A DNA stretch of 64,000 bases from Caulobacter sp. UNC279MFTsu5.1 (lineage in GTDB: Bacteria; Pseudomonadota; Alphaproteobacteria; Caulobacterales; Caulobacteraceae). Numbering within the stretch: the stretch's first letter is position 1; each line of letters starts with the position of its first letter. The stretch is from contig NZ_FORN01000019.1 of assembly GCF_900114015.1 (NCBI RefSeq), positions 28,251 to 92,250 on the forward strand, written 5' to 3'. Below, piece by piece: positions 44,610 to 54,953 of the stretch. The position numbers were made by a program, and so were the translations under genes. The notes under the pieces are model-generated. The model did not search any database and was not told where the DNA came from. It saw nothing but the letters and a program-made list of their open reading frames with translations.

Positions 44610-45215
44610 TTAGCCCTCGATGGCGTCCGGAGCCGAGGCCCCGTCGGCGCGGCGGCCGAGAATGTCGCCGACCTTCTTGCCGCGCTTGGCGGCGATCTGG
44701 CGGGGCGACGATTGAACCTTCAGGGCCTCGAACGTGGCGCGGACCATGTTGTACGGGTTCGAAGAACCCGTCGACTTGGCCACGACGTCCTGGACGCCCA
44801 GGGTTTCGAGAACCGCGCGCATCGGACCGCCGGCGATGACGCCGGTGCCGGGAGGGGCCGCGCGCATCATGACCTTGCCGGCGCCCCAACGGCCGTAGCC
44901 GTCGTGGTGCAGGGTGCGCGACTCGCGGAGCGGGACGCGGACCATGGTCTTCTTGGCTTCTTCGGTCGCCTTGCGGATGGCTTCCGGCACTTCACGCGCC
45001 TTGCCATGACCGTAGCCGACGCGGCCCTTCTGGTCGCCGACGACCATCAGAGCGGCGAAGCTGAAGCGACGGCCGCCCTTAACGGTGGCGGCGACGCGGT
45101 TGATGTGGACGAGCTTTTCGACGATGTCGCTGTCGACCCGCTCCTCGGGGGCGTTGCGGTCGCGACGGTCCCGGCGTTGGCCGCCTTCACCGCGCTGTTG
45201 GTCACCACGAGCCAT
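44610..45215 (-). CDS. rpsE: 30S ribosomal protein S5
   Basis: 201 aa, longer than the 167-aa E. coli protein because of a charged N-terminal extension of about 25 residues (Arg/Asp-rich) and a C-terminal tail. Core motifs [20 protein letters not shown] and [20 protein letters not shown] are clear. Involved in decoding accuracy. Confidence 0.98.
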   Translation of the reverse strand: MARGDQQRGEGGQRRDRRDRNAPEERVDSDIVEKLVHINRVAATVKGGRRFSFAALMVVGDQKGRVGYGHGKAREVPEAIRKATEEAKKTMVRVPLRESRTLHHDGYGRWGAGKVMMRAAPPGTGVIAGGPMRAVLETLGVQDVVAKSTGSSNPYNMVRATFEALKVQSSPRQIAAKRGKKVGDILGRRADGASAPDAIEG

Positions 45216-45225
45216 GATGTTTCCC

Positions 45226-45582
45226 TTAGAAGTTCAGGCCGGCTTCGCGCGCGGCGTCGGCCAGGGCTTTCACCCGTCCGTGGAAGATGTAGCCGCCGCG
45301 ATCGAAGACGACGTCCTTGACGCCCTTTTCGATGGCGCGTTCGGCGACGAGCTTGCCGACCAGAGCAGCCGCGTCCTTGTCCGCGCCCTTGGCCGAACCT
45401 TCACCCTCGAGGGTGGAGGCCGAAGCCAGGGTCACGCCGCGTTCATCGTCGATGACCTGGGCGTAGATGTTCTTGGACGAACGGAAGACCGACAGGCGCG
45501 GACGACCGTTGGACAGGGCCTTGAGGCGGGTGCGCGTGCGCTGGGCGCGACGAGCGACGGATTCACGAGGAGAGAGCGCCAT
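45226..45582 (-). CDS. rplR: 50S ribosomal protein L18
   Basis: 118 aa. [20 protein letters not shown] and the end [14 protein letters not shown] are diagnostic. L18 binds 5S rRNA with L5. Three bp after rplF. Confidence 0.98.
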   Translation of the reverse strand: MALSPRESVARRAQRTRTRLKALSNGRPRLSVFRSSKNIYAQVIDDERGVTLASASTLEGEGSAKGADKDAAALVGKLVAERAIEKGVKDVVFDRGGYIFHGRVKALADAAREAGLNF

Positions 45583-45585
45583 GGC

Positions 45586-46119
45586 TTACTTCTTCTTGCC
45601 TTCCTTGCGGCGAACCTTCTCGCCAGCATAACGCACGCCCTTGCCCTTGTAGGGCTCCGGCGGACGGATGCGACGAATCTTCGCGGCAATCTCGCCGACC
45701 GCCTGCTTGTCAGCGCCGGCGATCTTGATTTCGGTCTGCTTGGGCACCGCGAAGGTGACGCCGGCCGGAGCCTCGACGTCCACGTCGTGGGAGAAACCGA
45801 GCTGGATGGAGAGCGCGGTGCCCTTCATCGCGGCGCGGTAACCGACGCCCACCAGCTCGAGGGTTTCCTCGAAGCCCGTGGTGACGCCGTGCACCATGTT
45901 GGCGACCAGCGTGCGGGACAGGCCCCACATCGACTTGGCGCGGGTGGACTCGTTCCGCGGGACCAGGGTCAGCTCTTCGCCTTCGACCTTGATCTCGATT
46001 TCTTCCGGAACCGTCCAGGAGAGTTGGCCCTTGGGCCCCTTCACCGACACCGTCTGGCCTTCGAGCGTCAGGGTGACGCCCTTGGGGATCGAGACGGCCT
46101 TCTTACCGATACGTGACAT
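45586..46119 (-). CDS. rplF: 50S ribosomal protein L6
   Basis: 177 aa: [20 protein letters not shown] at the start, [10 protein letters not shown], and the C-terminal [21 protein letters not shown]6 lies near the factor-binding site. Between rpsH and rplR in the canonical order. Confidence 0.99.
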   Translation of the reverse strand: MSRIGKKAVSIPKGVTLTLEGQTVSVKGPKGQLSWTVPEEIEIKVEGEELTLVPRNESTRAKSMWGLSRTLVANMVHGVTTGFEETLELVGVGYRAAMKGTALSIQLGFSHDVDVEAPAGVTFAVPKQTEIKIAGADKQAVGEIAAKIRRIRPPEPYKGKGVRYAGEKVRRKEGKKK

Positions 46120-46137
46120 GCTCTTTCCCTCCCGCGC

Positions 46138-46536
46138 CTAGTAGACGCGGCAGAGGACTTCGCCACCGACGTTAGCGTCGCGTGCGGCGGAGTCCGACAT
46201 GACGCCCTTCGGCGTCGAAAGGATCGAGATGCCCAGGCCGTTCTTGATCGGCTTCAGGTCCTTGATCGACGAATAGACGCGACGGCCAGGCTTGGACACG
46301 CGGCTGATCTCGGCGATCACGGGCTCACCGTCAAAATACTTGAGCTCGATCTCGAATTCGGGGAACGCGCCGGGCTTCTCGACCAGCGAGTAGCCGCGGA
46401 TGTAGCCTTCGTCGGCCAGCACGTCCAAGACGCGGGCGCGCAGCTTGGAAGCCGGCGTCGCGACCTTGGCGCGCTTGCGCGTGGCGGCGTTCTTGATGCG
46501 AGCGATCATATCGCTCAGGGGATCGTTCATCGACAT
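46138..46536 (-). CDS. rpsH: 30S ribosomal protein S8
   Basis: 132 aa beginning [18 protein letters not shown]-terminal [20 protein letters not shown] is the S8 signature. In E. coli S8 represses the spc operon by binding its mRNA; whether this holds here is not known. Start at 46536 chosen because GAGGA lies 7 nt upstream; the longer frame to 46608 is an rpsN shadow. Confidence 0.98.
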   Translation of the reverse strand: MSMNDPLSDMIARIKNAATRKRAKVATPASKLRARVLDVLADEGYIRGYSLVEKPGAFPEFEIELKYFDGEPVIAEISRVSKPGRRVYSSIKDLKPIKNGLGISILSTPKGVMSDSAARDANVGGEVLCRVY

Positions 46537-46546
46537 CTGATCGTCC

Positions 46547-46852
46547 TCACCAGCTCGACTTGACGAGGCCGGGGATCTGCCCTTGCGAACCCAGTTCGCG
46601 CAGAGCAATCCGGCTCATCTTCAGCTTGCGATAGTAGGCGCGCGGGCGGCCGGTCACTTCGCAGCGGTTGCGAATGCGAACGGCCGACGAGCTGCGCGGA
46701 AGCTTCGCGAGCTTCAGGCGGGCTTCGAAGCGTTCTTCCAGCGGCAGGCTTTCGTCGTTGGCGATCGCCTTCAGCGCGGCGCGCTTGTCGGCGTATTGCT
46801 TGACGAGGGCCTTGACCGCGAGATTACGGTTAACGGCGCTTTTCTTGGCCAT
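46547..46852 (-). CDS. rpsN: 30S ribosomal protein S14
   Basis: 101 aa, the long zinc-free form: no CxxC pairs, with [20 protein letters not shown] and the end [11 protein letters not shown]. Assembles late in the 30S head. Confidence 0.98.
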   Translation of the reverse strand: MAKKSAVNRNLAVKALVKQYADKRAALKAIANDESLPLEERFEARLKLAKLPRSSSAVRIRNRCEVTGRPRAYYRKLKMSRIALRELGSQGQIPGLVKSSW

Positions 46853-46873
46853 GGTGTGTTTCCCTGCCCGCTC

Positions 46874-47431
46874 TTAATTGGTGAACGGGAACTGGAATTC
46901 CTTCAGGAGAGCCTTGGCTTCCTGGTCGGTCTTCGCAGTGGTGCAGACGATGATGTCCATGCCCCAGATCTGTTCGATCTGGTCATAGTTGATTTCCGGG
47001 AACACCAGGTGCTCCTTCAGGCCCATGGCGTAGTTGCCACGGCCGTCGAAGCTCTTGCCGTTCAGGCCGCGGAAGTCCTTCACGCGCGGCAGCGCGATCG
47101 TGACCAGGCGGTCGAGGAACTCGTACATCCGGTCCTTGCGGAGGGTCACCTTGGCGCCGACCACCATGCCTTCGCGCAGCTTGAAGCCGGCGATCGACTT
47201 GCGGGCCTTCGTGGCGACCGGCTTCTGGCCGGCGATGGCCATCAGATCCTTCAGCGCGGTCTGGGCCTTCTTGGAGTCGGCCACGGCCTCGCCGATGCCC
47301 ATGTTCAGGACGATCTTGTCCAGCTTGGGGATCTGCATTTCGTTGGTGTAGCCGAACTGTTCCTTCATCGCGGCGCGGATGCGCGCGCGATACTCGGACT
47401 TCAGCCGGGGTTCGTAAGCTTGATCAGCCAT
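46874..47431 (-). CDS. rplE: 50S ribosomal protein L5
   Basis: 185 aa: [39 protein letters not shown], and the C-terminal [20 protein letters not shown]. Binds 5S rRNA. Overlaps the end of rplX by 8 nt. Confidence 0.99.
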   Translation of the reverse strand: MADQAYEPRLKSEYRARIRAAMKEQFGYTNEMQIPKLDKIVLNMGIGEAVADSKKAQTALKDLMAIAGQKPVATKARKSIAGFKLREGMVVGAKVTLRKDRMYEFLDRLVTIALPRVKDFRGLNGKSFDGRGNYAMGLKEHLVFPEINYDQIEQIWGMDIIVCTTAKTDQEAKALLKEFQFPFTN

Positions 47432-47738
47432 TGATCACCTCGCCCGTCGTCTTGGCGACGCGCACCTTCTTGTCGCCTTCGATCTTGAAGCCGACGCGGG
47501 TGGCCTTGCCGTTGGAGTCAACGAGCGCGACGTTCGAGACGTGCAGCGCCGCTTCCTTGCTCTTGATGCCGCCTTGCGGTTCGGCTTGAGTCGGCTTGGT
47601 GTGGCGTTGAACCAGGTTCACGCCCTGCACCAGGACACGGTTTTCCTTGGGGAGAACCTGGGTCACAGCGCCTTGCTTGCCCTTGTCCTTGCCGGCCAGG
47701 ACGACAACGCGGTCGCCCTTCTTAATCTTGGCAGCCAT
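47424..47738 (-). CDS. rplX: 50S ribosomal protein L24
   Basis: 104 aa, KOW motif near the start ([20 protein letters not shown]), then [20 protein letters not shown]. Initiator of 50S assembly. Start and rplN stop share one base (TAATG). Confidence 0.98.
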   Translation of the reverse strand: MAAKIKKGDRVVVLAGKDKGKQGAVTQVLPKENRVLVQGVNLVQRHTKPTQAEPQGGIKSKEAALHVSNVALVDSNGKATRVGFKIEGDKKVRVAKTTGEVING

Positions 47739-48106
47739 TACAGCACCTCGGGGGCGAGGGAGATGATCTTCATGTGGTTCTTGGCGCGCAGTTCGCGAGG
47801 AACCGGGCCGAAGATCCGCGTGCCGACCGGCTCGCTCTGCTTGTTGACGATGACCGCGGCGTTCTTGTCGAAACGGATCAGCGACCCGTCCTTACGCTTC
47901 ATGCCTTGGTTCACGCGAACGACGACGGCGCGGAGCACGTCGCCCTTCTTCACGCGGCCGCGCGGAATGGCTTCCTTCACGGACACGACGATCACGTCAC
48001 CGACGCTGGCGTAGCGACGACCCGCGCCACCCAGCACCTTGATGCACATGACCCGGCGGGCGCCGGAGTTATCGGCGACTTCCAGGTTAGTTTGCATCTG
48101 GATCAT
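47738..48106 (-). CDS. rplN: 50S ribosomal protein L14
   Basis: 122 aa: [20 protein letters not shown] and [20 protein letters not shown] are diagnostic of L14. Forms an intersubunit bridge. Confidence 0.99.
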   Translation of the reverse strand: MIQMQTNLEVADNSGARRVMCIKVLGGAGRRYASVGDVIVVSVKEAIPRGRVKKGDVLRAVVVRVNQGMKRKDGSLIRFDKNAAVIVNKQSEPVGTRIFGPVPRELRAKNHMKIISLAPEVL

Positions 48107-48123
48107 GGTTCAAACCTTCCAGA

Positions 48124-48363
48124 TTAAGCGGAAGCCTTGGGAAGGACTTCCCAGGTCTTCAGCTTGGACTTCGGAGCGCACTCGATGATACGGGCCACTT
48201 CGCCCGCCTTGTACGCATTGCTCTCATCGTGCGCGTGGTACTTCTTCGACTGACGCACAATCTTCTTCAGCAGCGGGTGAACGATGGTCCGTTCGACCTT
48301 AACCACCACGGTCTTGTCGCCCTTATCGGAGACGACAACCCCTTCGAGGATACGCTTGGGCAT
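48124..48363 (-). CDS. rpsQ: 30S ribosomal protein S17
   Basis: 79 aa: [20 protein letters not shown] and [20 protein letters not shown]. Binds 16S rRNA early in assembly. The gene order rpmC-rpsQ-rplN is standard. Confidence 0.98.
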   Translation of the reverse strand: MPKRILEGVVVSDKGDKTVVVKVERTIVHPLLKKIVRQSKKYHAHDESNAYKAGEVARIIECAPKSKLKTWEVLPKASA

Positions 48364-48373
48364 ATCGTTCTCC

Positions 48374-48568
48374 TTAAGCCGCGGCCTTGGCGCGCAGCAC
48401 GGTCTTGATGCGGGCGATTTCCTTGCGGATCTCGCCGACGCGGTGGGTCTTTTCCACCTGACCGGTCGCCGCCTGGAAGCGCAGGTTGAACTGCTCCTTT
48501 TTCAGGTTGAGCAGCTGCTCGGCGAGTTGGTCGGGAGTCATGCCCCGGATGTCTTGGATCTTGGTCAT
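48374..48568 (-). CDS. rpmC: 50S ribosomal protein L29
   Basis: 64 aa, helical hairpin: [20 protein letters not shown] and [12 protein letters not shown]. Sits at the exit tunnel. Its ATG overlaps the rplP stop by 4 nt. Confidence 0.97.
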   Translation of the reverse strand: MTKIQDIRGMTPDQLAEQLLNLKKEQFNLRFQAATGQVEKTHRVGEIRKEIARIKTVLRAKAAA

Positions 48569-49005
48569 GCCGCTTCGGCCTCCAGAGCCGCACCGGCGTC
48601 GATGCGGGTGACGACGCGGGTACGGATCGGCAGCTTGGCGGCGCCAAGGCGCAGGGCTTCGCGCGCGATATCGTCCGGCACGCCGTCGATTTCGAACATG
48701 ATGCGGCCCGGAGCCACGCGAGCGGCCCAGTGGTCCACGGCGCCCTTGCCCTTACCCATCCGGACTTCGGCCGGCTTGCCGGTGACCGGCACGTCCGGGA
48801 AGATACGGATCCAGACGCGGCCTTGACGCTTCATCTGGCGGGTGATGGCGCGACGAGCAGCTTCGATCTGGCGAGCCGTGATGCGCTCCGGCTCGACGGC
48901 CTTCAGGCCGTACGAACCGAAGTTCAGCAGGGTGCCGCCCTTCGAGGTGCCGTGGATGCGGCCCTTGAACTGCTTGCGATACTTGGTTTTTTTCGGTGAC
49001 AGCAT
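48565..49005 (-). CDS. rplP: 50S ribosomal protein L16
   Basis: 146 aa: [20 protein letters not shown] and [20 protein letters not shown]. Near the A-site tRNA elbow. 12 bp after rpsC. Confidence 0.99.
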   Translation of the reverse strand: MLSPKKTKYRKQFKGRIHGTSKGGTLLNFGSYGLKAVEPERITARQIEAARRAITRQMKRQGRVWIRIFPDVPVTGKPAEVRMGKGKGAVDHWAARVAPGRIMFEIDGVPDDIAREALRLGAAKLPIRTRVVTRIDAGAALEAEAA

Positions 49006-49017
49006 AGCGCTCTATCC

Positions 49018-49767
49018 TTAGCCCCGATCGCGACGGCCGCGGTCGCCCCGGTCGGGACGATCGCCGCGCTCGCGTCCGCCGCCCTCGCCGGCCGGGCCGG
49101 ACTCGGTCGCCAGACGCTTGTCGAGCGCCATCGGGTCATGCTCCAGCACTTCGCCTTTGAAGATCCAGGTCTTCACGCCGATGATGCCGTAGGTGGTCTT
49201 GGCTTCCGCGAAGCCGTAGTCGATGTCGGCGCGCAGGGTGTGGAGCGGCACGCGACCTTCGCGATACCATTCCATCCGCGCGATTTCCGCGCCGCCGAGG
49301 CGGCCCGACACGTTGATGCGGATGCCCTTGGCGCCGAGACGGACGGCCGACTGGATCGACCGCTTCATGGCGCGACGGAAGGCGATCCGGCGCTCGAGCT
49401 GCTGGGCGATGGACTCGGCCACCAGCTGGGCGTCGGTTTCCGGCTTGCGGATCTCGACGATGTTCAGGTGAACCTCGCCTTCGGTCATCACCGACAGATC
49501 CTTGCGGAGCTTGTCGATGTCGGCGCCCTTCTTGCCGATGATCACGCCCGGACGCGCCGCGTAGATGGTCACGCGGCACTTCTTGTGGGGACGCTCGATG
49601 ATGATGCGCGAGACGCCGGCTTGATACAGGCGCTTCTTGAGCATCGCACGGACCGCCAGGTCCTGGTGCAGGAGCTTGCCGTATTGGTCGCCGTCGGCGA
49701 ACCAACGGCTGTCCCAGGTACGGTTGACGCCGAGCCGCAGCCCGACCGGATTGACTTTCTGACCCAT
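49018..49767 (-). CDS. rpsC: 30S ribosomal protein S3
   Basis: 249 aa. [20 protein letters not shown], a KH domain, and [20 protein letters not shown]. Compared with E. coli there is a C-terminal Gly/Arg/Asp-rich tail of about 25 residues ([18 protein letters not shown]). mRNA entry channel protein. One base shared with rplV (TGATG). Confidence 0.99.
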   Translation of the reverse strand: MGQKVNPVGLRLGVNRTWDSRWFADGDQYGKLLHQDLAVRAMLKKRLYQAGVSRIIIERPHKKCRVTIYAARPGVIIGKKGADIDKLRKDLSVMTEGEVHLNIVEIRKPETDAQLVAESIAQQLERRIAFRRAMKRSIQSAVRLGAKGIRINVSGRLGGAEIARMEWYREGRVPLHTLRADIDYGFAEAKTTYGIIGVKTWIFKGEVLEHDPMALDKRLATESGPAGEGGGRERGDRPDRGDRGRRDRG

Positions 49768-50147
49768 CAGGCGGCCTCACCCAGTTCGCGGACCACGATG
49801 GTGATCTCGGAGAACGGCTTTTCCACGCGCGTGGCCCGACCGCGCGCACGCGGCGAGAAGCGCTTCATCACCAGGTTCTTGCCCACATAGGCCTCGGCGA
49901 CGACCAGCGAGTCGATGTCGAGGTTGTGGTTGTTCTCGGCGTTGGAGATGGCCGAGTACAGCGCCTTGCGGACGTCCTGAGCGATACGCTTGTGGCTGAA
50001 CTCGAGCTCGTTCAGAGCGCGCTGGACGTTCAGGCCACGGATGGACTGAGCGACCAGGTTCAGCTTGCGGGCGCTGGTGCGCAGGGTGCGGACCTTGCAC
50101 ATCGCTTCATTGGCCGGCAGGCGGCGAGGTTGTTTAGCTTGGCTCAT
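49767..50147 (-). CDS. rplV: 50S ribosomal protein L22
   Basis: 126 aa: [20 protein letters not shown] and the tunnel loop/C-terminus [20 protein letters not shown]. Lines the exit tunnel; macrolide contact site. Confidence 0.98.
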   Translation of the reverse strand: MSQAKQPRRLPANEAMCKVRTLRTSARKLNLVAQSIRGLNVQRALNELEFSHKRIAQDVRKALYSAISNAENNHNLDIDSLVVAEAYVGKNLVMKRFSPRARGRATRVEKPFSEITIVVRELGEAA

Positions 50148-50150
50148 GGC

Positions 50151-50429
50151 CTACTTCCTCTTCGCCTTCTTGTCGGCGGCGTGGCCGGGGAAGTTGCGGG
50201 TGGGCGCGAACTCACCGAACTTCATGCCGACCATGTCTTCCGACACGGAGACGGGAACGTGCTTCTGACCGTTGTGCACGCCGAACACCAGGCCGACGAA
50301 CTGCGGCATGATGGTCGAGCGGCGCGACCAGGTCTTGATGACGTCCTTGCGGCCCGACGCGAGAGCGGCGTCGGCCTTCTTCAGGAGGTACCCGTCGACG
50401 AACGGGCCTTTCCAGACGGAGCGGGTCAT
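50151..50429 (-). CDS. rpsS: 30S ribosomal protein S19
   Basis: 92 aa: [40 protein letters not shown] and [20 protein letters not shown]. Binds S13 in the 30S head. 3 bp after rplB. Confidence 0.99.
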   Translation of the reverse strand: MTRSVWKGPFVDGYLLKKADAALASGRKDVIKTWSRRSTIMPQFVGLVFGVHNGQKHVPVSVSEDMVGMKFGEFAPTRNFPGHAADKKAKRK

Positions 50430-50432
50430 GGC

Positions 50433-51269
50433 TTAGCGGCCCTTTTTCGCTTTGTGGCGCGAACGGATGATGAACTTATCCGTGGCCTTGTTGACGCGGG
50501 TCTTGGCGCCCTTGGTCGGCTTACCAGCCGGGGTCACCGGGTGACGGCCGCCCGAGGTGCGGCCTTCACCACCGCCGTGCGGGTGGTCGACCGGGTTCAT
50601 GGCGACGCCGCGGACGTGAGGACGACGGCCCATGTGACGAACGCGCCCGGCCTTGCCGAGGTTTTCGTTCATGTGGTCCGGGTTCGACACGGCGCCGACG
50701 GTGGCCATGCAGGTGTCCAGCACCATGCGCAGCTCGCCCGAGTTCAGGCGGATCTGGGCGTAGCCGGCGTCACGACCCACCAGCTGGGCGTAGGCGCCAG
50801 CCGAACGCGCGATCTGACCGCCCTTGGCGGGCTTCAGCTCGACGTTGTGGATGATCGTGCCGATCGGCAGGGTGCGCAGCGGCGAGGCGTTGCCCGGCTT
50901 CACGTCGACCTTGTCGGCGGTGACGACTTCGTCGCCGGCCTTCAGGCGTTGCGGGGCCAGGATGTAGGCCAGCTCGCCGTCCTGATACTTGATCAGGGCG
51001 ATGAAGGCGGTGCGGTTCGGGTCGTACTCGAGGCGGACGACCGTGGCCGTGCCTTGCTTACGACGCTTGAAGTCGACCAGACGGTACAGGCGCTTGGCGC
51101 CGCCGCCGCGGAAGCGGACCGCGATGCGGCCGTTGCCGCCGCGACCGCCCGACTTGGTCAGACCTTCGACCAGCTTCTTTTCCGGGCGGCCCTTGTGGAG
51201 CTCGCTGCGGTCGATCAGCACCAGGCCGCGCTGGCCGGGGCTGGTCGGGTTGAAGTGCTTCAAGGCCAT
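50433..51269 (-). CDS. rplB: 50S ribosomal protein L2
   Basis: 278 aa: [40 protein letters not shown], and the peptidyl-transferase-proximal [20 protein letters not shown]. Essential for subunit association. Confidence 0.99.
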   Translation of the reverse strand: MALKHFNPTSPGQRGLVLIDRSELHKGRPEKKLVEGLTKSGGRGGNGRIAVRFRGGGAKRLYRLVDFKRRKQGTATVVRLEYDPNRTAFIALIKYQDGELAYILAPQRLKAGDEVVTADKVDVKPGNASPLRTLPIGTIIHNVELKPAKGGQIARSAGAYAQLVGRDAGYAQIRLNSGELRMVLDTCMATVGAVSNPDHMNENLGKAGRVRHMGRRPHVRGVAMNPVDHPHGGGEGRTSGGRHPVTPAGKPTKGAKTRVNKATDKFIIRSRHKAKKGR

Positions 51270-51272
51270 GTC

Positions 51273-51569
51273 TTAGAGCCCCGTCGTGATGTCGATCGAC
51301 TGGCCGTCGGCCAGGGTCACGATGGCTTTTTTGACGTCGGAACGGCGTCCGACGATGCCACGGAAGCGCTTGGTCTTGCCCTTGGTGACCAGGGTGTTGA
51401 CCTTGGTGACCTTGACCTTGAACAGCTCTTCGACTGCGGCGGCGATTTCGTCCTTCGACGCATCGGCGGCCACGCGGAAGACGACCTTGTTCTGCTCGCT
51501 GAGCAGGGTGGCCTTCTCGGTGATCACCGGCGACAGGATCGTGTCGTAGTGGCGGGCGGTAGCGGCCAT
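51273..51569 (-). CDS. rplW: 50S ribosomal protein L23
   Basis: 98 aa: [40 protein letters not shown]. Docks SRP and trigger factor at the exit tunnel. Its ATG and the rplD stop share one base. Confidence 0.98.
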   Translation of the reverse strand: MAATARHYDTILSPVITEKATLLSEQNKVVFRVAADASKDEIAAAVEELFKVKVTKVNTLVTKGKTKRFRGIVGRRSDVKKAIVTLADGQSIDITTGL

Positions 51570-52207
51570 TACGCGGCTTCCTTCTCAGCGAAACGGGCCG
51601 AGATCGCCTCGATCGCGTCCTTGGTCAGGACGAGGGTCTGGCGACGCAGCACGTCGTAGACGTTCAGGCCGGCGTTCGGCAGCACGTCCACGTTCGGAAT
51701 GTTGCGGGCGGCGAGCTTGAAGTTCGCGTCCACTTCCGGACCCGCGATGACCAGGGCGTTCTTCAGGCCGATCTTGTCGAAGTTGGCGCGCAGGGCGGCC
51801 GTCTTCGGGTCGGTCAGAACGGCGCTGTCCAGCACGACGAGCGCGCCGGCCTTGGCCTTCGAGGACAGAGCGTGGCGCAGAGCCATGGCGCGGATCTTCT
51901 TGGGAAGATCGAACGCGTGGCTGCGGACGACAGGGCCGTGGGCCTTGGCGCCGCCGACGAACTGGGCCGCACGGCGCGAACCGTGACGGGCCGAGCCGGT
52001 GCCCTTTTGCTTGTACATCTTCTTGCTCGTACGAGAGACCTCGTTACGAACCTGAATCTTGTGGTTCCCGGAGCGGCGCTTGGCCAGCTGCCAGGTGACG
52101 ACGCGCTGCAGGATGTCGCCGCGGATGTCGGCGATGCCAAAGATGGCGTCGTCGAGATCAACGGAGCCGGCCTTGCCGCCGTCCAGTTTGATGACGTCGA
52201 GTTTCAT
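51569..52207 (-). CDS. rplD: 50S ribosomal protein L4
   Basis: 212 aa: [20 protein letters not shown] (tunnel loop) and [20 protein letters not shown]. In E. coli L4 also represses the S10 operon through its leader; a leader hairpin is present here upstream of rpsJ, but the mechanism is untested in this lineage. Confidence 0.98.
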   Translation of the reverse strand: MKLDVIKLDGGKAGSVDLDDAIFGIADIRGDILQRVVTWQLAKRRSGNHKIQVRNEVSRTSKKMYKQKGTGSARHGSRRAAQFVGGAKAHGPVVRSHAFDLPKKIRAMALRHALSSKAKAGALVVLDSAVLTDPKTAALRANFDKIGLKNALVIAGPEVDANFKLAARNIPNVDVLPNAGLNVYDVLRRQTLVLTKDAIEAISARFAEKEAA

Positions 52208-52974
52208 TAGCCTTCGCCCTCTTCGGTCGTCGCCGCGGGGGCTTCCTCAGCGGGGGTTTCAGCGGCGGCGGCCGGAGCCTCGCCAGCCTTGCGGAAGGCG
52301 CCCGGACGCGGCAGGTCGGCCGGAGCCGCCTTCTTGATCGCGTCGCGAACCTTGACGTAGGAGCCTTCCGAGCCGGGGACAGCGCCCTTGACCAGGATCA
52401 GGCCGCGCTCGACGTCCACTTTCCAGACGGTGACGTTCAGGGTGGTGACGGTTTCCTGACCCAGGTGACCGGCCATCTTCTTGCCCGGGAACGTGCGGCC
52501 CGGATCCTGGCGGTTACCGGTCGAGCCGTGCGAACGGTGCGAGACCGAGACGCCGTGGGTGGCGCGCAGACCGCCGAAGTTCCAGCGCTTCATGGCGCCG
52601 GCGAAACCCTTGCCGACGGTGATGCCTTGGATGTCCACCTTCTGGCCGGCGACGTAGTGGTCGGCGGTGAATTCCGCGCCCACTTCGATCAGGGCCGACT
52701 CTTCGACGCGGAATTCGGCGACGATCCGCTTGGGCTCGACCGAGTTCTTGGCGAAGTGGCCGCGCAGGGCCTTGGAGGTGTTCTTGGGCTTCTTGGCGCC
52801 GGCGCCGAGTTGCAGGGCGGTGTAACCGTCCTTCTCGACCGTGCGCTGGCCCGTGACCTGGCAACCGTCCAGCGACAGGACGGTGACCGGGACGTGCTGT
52901 CCGGTTTCATCGAAGAAGCGGGTCATGCCCAGCTTCTTGGCGATCACGCCAGTACGATTAGCGGGGAGAGTCAT
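52207..52974 (-). CDS. rplC: 50S ribosomal protein L3
   Basis: 255 aa, about 45 longer than in E. coli owing to a low-complexity Ala/Glu/Pro-rich C-terminal tail (residues 215-255). Core motifs [20 protein letters not shown] and [20 protein letters not shown] are intact. Confidence 0.98.
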   Translation of the reverse strand: MTLPANRTGVIAKKLGMTRFFDETGQHVPVTVLSLDGCQVTGQRTVEKDGYTALQLGAGAKKPKNTSKALRGHFAKNSVEPKRIVAEFRVEESALIEVGAEFTADHYVAGQKVDIQGITVGKGFAGAMKRWNFGGLRATHGVSVSHRSHGSTGNRQDPGRTFPGKKMAGHLGQETVTTLNVTVWKVDVERGLILVKGAVPGSEGSYVKVRDAIKKAAPADLPRPGAFRKAGEAPAAAAETPAEEAPAATTEEGEG

Positions 52975-52988
52975 CTGTTCGGCCCTCC

Positions 52989-53297
<309 letters not shown>

Positions 53298-53398
53298 ATC
53301 GCTCGGTTTCCTAGTGGGCTGCGCCCGCGTCTCGAACCATTTCAAAGACCAACTCGGTCCCCGCGAGGGGTCCGAACGCAGCGTCCGCAAAACAAATT

Positions 53399-53424
53399 GG
53401 CCCGCACGGTCTCCCGTGAGGGCC
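53399..53424 (-). promoter_or_regulatory. Candidate attenuator hairpin in the S10 operon leader
   Basis: GGCCCGCACGG (53399-53409) and CCGTGAGGGCC (53414-53424) form an 11-bp stem with one mismatch and a 4-nt loop. On the - strand the next bases are AATTTGTTTT, a terminator-like U tract, about 100 nt before the rpsJ ATG and about 90 nt after the predicted start site. A second small hairpin, GCGCC/GGCGC, lies at 53439-53454. Confidence 0.5.
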
Positions 53425-53519
53425 GGTGACTGAAAACTGCGCCCCAGAAGGCGCGATCGGCAGTCGTTCGCGAACCGCGTCTGAGCCCGAAAGCTCACAG
53501 CCGGTCCAACAGAGGGGGG

Positions 53520-53548
53520 CTTTTACGTGTGTGAATCGGTTTCGTCAA
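53520..53548 (-). promoter_or_regulatory. Candidate promoter of the S10 operon
   Basis: On the - strand: TTGACG (53548-53543), 17-bp spacer, TAAAAG (53525-53520). The -35 box matches five of six consensus bases, the -10 four of six. It would give a leader of roughly 215 nt ahead of rpsJ. Stretch 53549-53801 holds no gene or site that I can support. Confidence 0.6.
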
Positions 53549-53801
53549 GCGGTTCGGGGCGGGTTTCGGAAGGGTCTTTGGACTTCCCCGCCCCGCCCTC
53601 CCCCGGCCTATCCGGCGAGCGCCGAGCCCCCCGCCAAGCTTGATCATCCGTCCGATGCGACACCCGCTCTCAACTGGAGGCCCGGTATTCGCCGGAGGAA
53701 CCCAGGGTCGCTGAGGTTAGTCCAAATATAACGCCGTCACATGAAATAGGCTCGAAATACGGCGCAAAGTTATGAACACGCTGGCGCGCGCGATAGGCAC
53801 G

Positions 53802-53830
53802 TTAACCTGCCCGCGCAAGTGTCATAAAAC
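53802..53830 (+). promoter_or_regulatory. Weak candidate promoter of the outer membrane protein gene
   Basis: TTAACC (53802-53807), 17-bp spacer, TAAAAC (53825-53830); four of six matches in each box. It lies 144 bp before the start of the beta-barrel gene in an AT-richer segment (53720-53860). Other promoter placements are possible. Confidence 0.35.
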
Positions 53831-53973
53831 TGCATCAATTCTCTATGACCGCACCGTTCGGCCTTGCCGCCCCGGGCGAAGCTCCATAGATCCGCCGCTC
53901 CTCGACGGACGGGCGGCCCTCCCCAAAACGACCGCCCGCCGATCGAGGCCACACAGTAAGGGGATTACCCACT

Positions 53974-54738
53974 ATGAAGACCCAACTCTTCGCCGCCGCC
54001 GCCGTCCTGGCGCTGGCCGTCTCGGCTCCCGCCTTCGCCCAGAACGTCGGCTCGATCGGCGCCGCGGTGAATTACAGCGACGTCAAGGCCACCGGCATCG
54101 ACGCCGACGGCACCTCGGTGAAGGTCGACGGCAACGTCGCCATCCCGACCGGCGCCTGGACCGTCACCCTGAACGGCAACGTCTCGGTCAACGACAACGA
54201 CCTGAGCGACGAAACCGTCGCCTCGACCGCCGCTCACGCCACGACCCTGGTCGCCGGCGACACCGTGCGCGTCGGCGGCTTCGCCGCCCTGTCGCGTCCG
54301 TCGAACGACACCCTGTGGGCCGTCGGCGCCGAAGCCTCCAAGTACTTCGACAAGGTCACCCTGAACGGCCTGGTCGCCTACGGCCAGTCGAACGACCTGG
54401 ACGCCGACCTGTACGCCGTGCGCGGCGAAGCCCGCTATTTCGTCTCGGACGACTTCCGCCTGGACGCCGGCGCCGGCTACTCGAAGCTGGACGCTGACGC
54501 CGGCCTGGAAGCCGACATCTGGGACGTCAATGTCGGCGGCGAATACAAGTTCGCCAACACCGGCTGGTCGACCTTCGGCAAGTACACCCACACCGAGTCC
54601 AAGGACCTGGCCGACCTGAACGCCGAAGCCGTGAAGGTTGGCTTCCGCTACACCTTCGGCGGCAGCCTGAAGACTCGCGACCGTTCGGGCGCCGACCTGA
54701 TCGACGCCGACACCCTGTTCGGCTTCGGCGTCCGCTAA
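53974..54738 (+). CDS. Outer-membrane beta-barrel (porin-like) protein
   Basis: 254 aa. Signal peptide of 22 residues ending APAFA. The rest is alternating beta strands with short turns (YSDVKATGIDADGTSVKVDG, LDAGAGYSKLDADAGLEADI), and the final residue is Arg after FGFGV, not the usual C-terminal Phe. About 10 strands would fit. Asp-rich. No specific family; likely abundant, since it has a strong terminator. TAAGGGGATT RBS before the ATG. Confidence 0.82.
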   Translation: MKTQLFAAAAVLALAVSAPAFAQNVGSIGAAVNYSDVKATGIDADGTSVKVDGNVAIPTGAWTVTLNGNVSVNDNDLSDETVASTAAHATTLVAGDTVRVGGFAALSRPSNDTLWAVGAEASKYFDKVTLNGLVAYGQSNDLDADLYAVRGEARYFVSDDFRLDAGAGYSKLDADAGLEADIWDVNVGGEYKFANTGWSTFGKYTHTESKDLADLNAEAVKVGFRYTFGGSLKTRDRSGADLIDADTLFGFGVR

Positions 54739-54770
54739 GCGGCCGCCGTTCGCCCTACGGTGGACAAAGG

Positions 54771-54800
54771 AACGCCCCGGGGCTCAGGCTCCGGGGCGTT
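54771..54800 (+). terminator. Intrinsic terminator after the beta-barrel gene
   Basis: Perfect 10-bp stem AACGCCCCGG (54771-54780) and CCGGGGCGTT (54791-54800) with a 10-nt loop, followed by TTCACTTTAT. It stands 33 bp after the stop. Confidence 0.75.
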
Positions 54801-54825
54801 TCACTTTATATATACGTCCCCATCT

Positions 54826-54952
54826 CCGCTCATCCCGGCGAACGCCGGGACCCAGATGGACAAACGGTGTGGCTGACGCCAAGAGCGCTGAGCCCATCCA
54901 ATCAGTCTCTCAGCTTTAGGATCTGGGTCCAGGCATTCGCCGGGATGAGCGG
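54826..54952. repeat. Long inverted repeat with CATCCCGGC arms
   Basis: Left arm 54826-54857 (begins CCGCTCATCCCGGCGAACGC) and right arm 54921-54952 (ends GCATTCGCCGGGATGAGCGG) are inverse copies with a few mismatches, about 63 bp apart. Between the convergent beta-barrel and glycosidase genes. Related in sequence to the repeats at 43662-43756 and 56027-56070. Confidence 0.75.
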
Positions 54953-54953
54953 A

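Noticed and set aside
49926..51659. 577-codon + strand open frame across the ribosomal genes
   Set aside because: Antisense to rplV, rpsS, rplB and rplW, all certain genes.
53298..53973. Small open frames of 60-101 codons in the long gap upstream of rpsJ
   Set aside because: No RBS, atypical composition and overlap with the rpsJ leader and promoter; not supported as genes.
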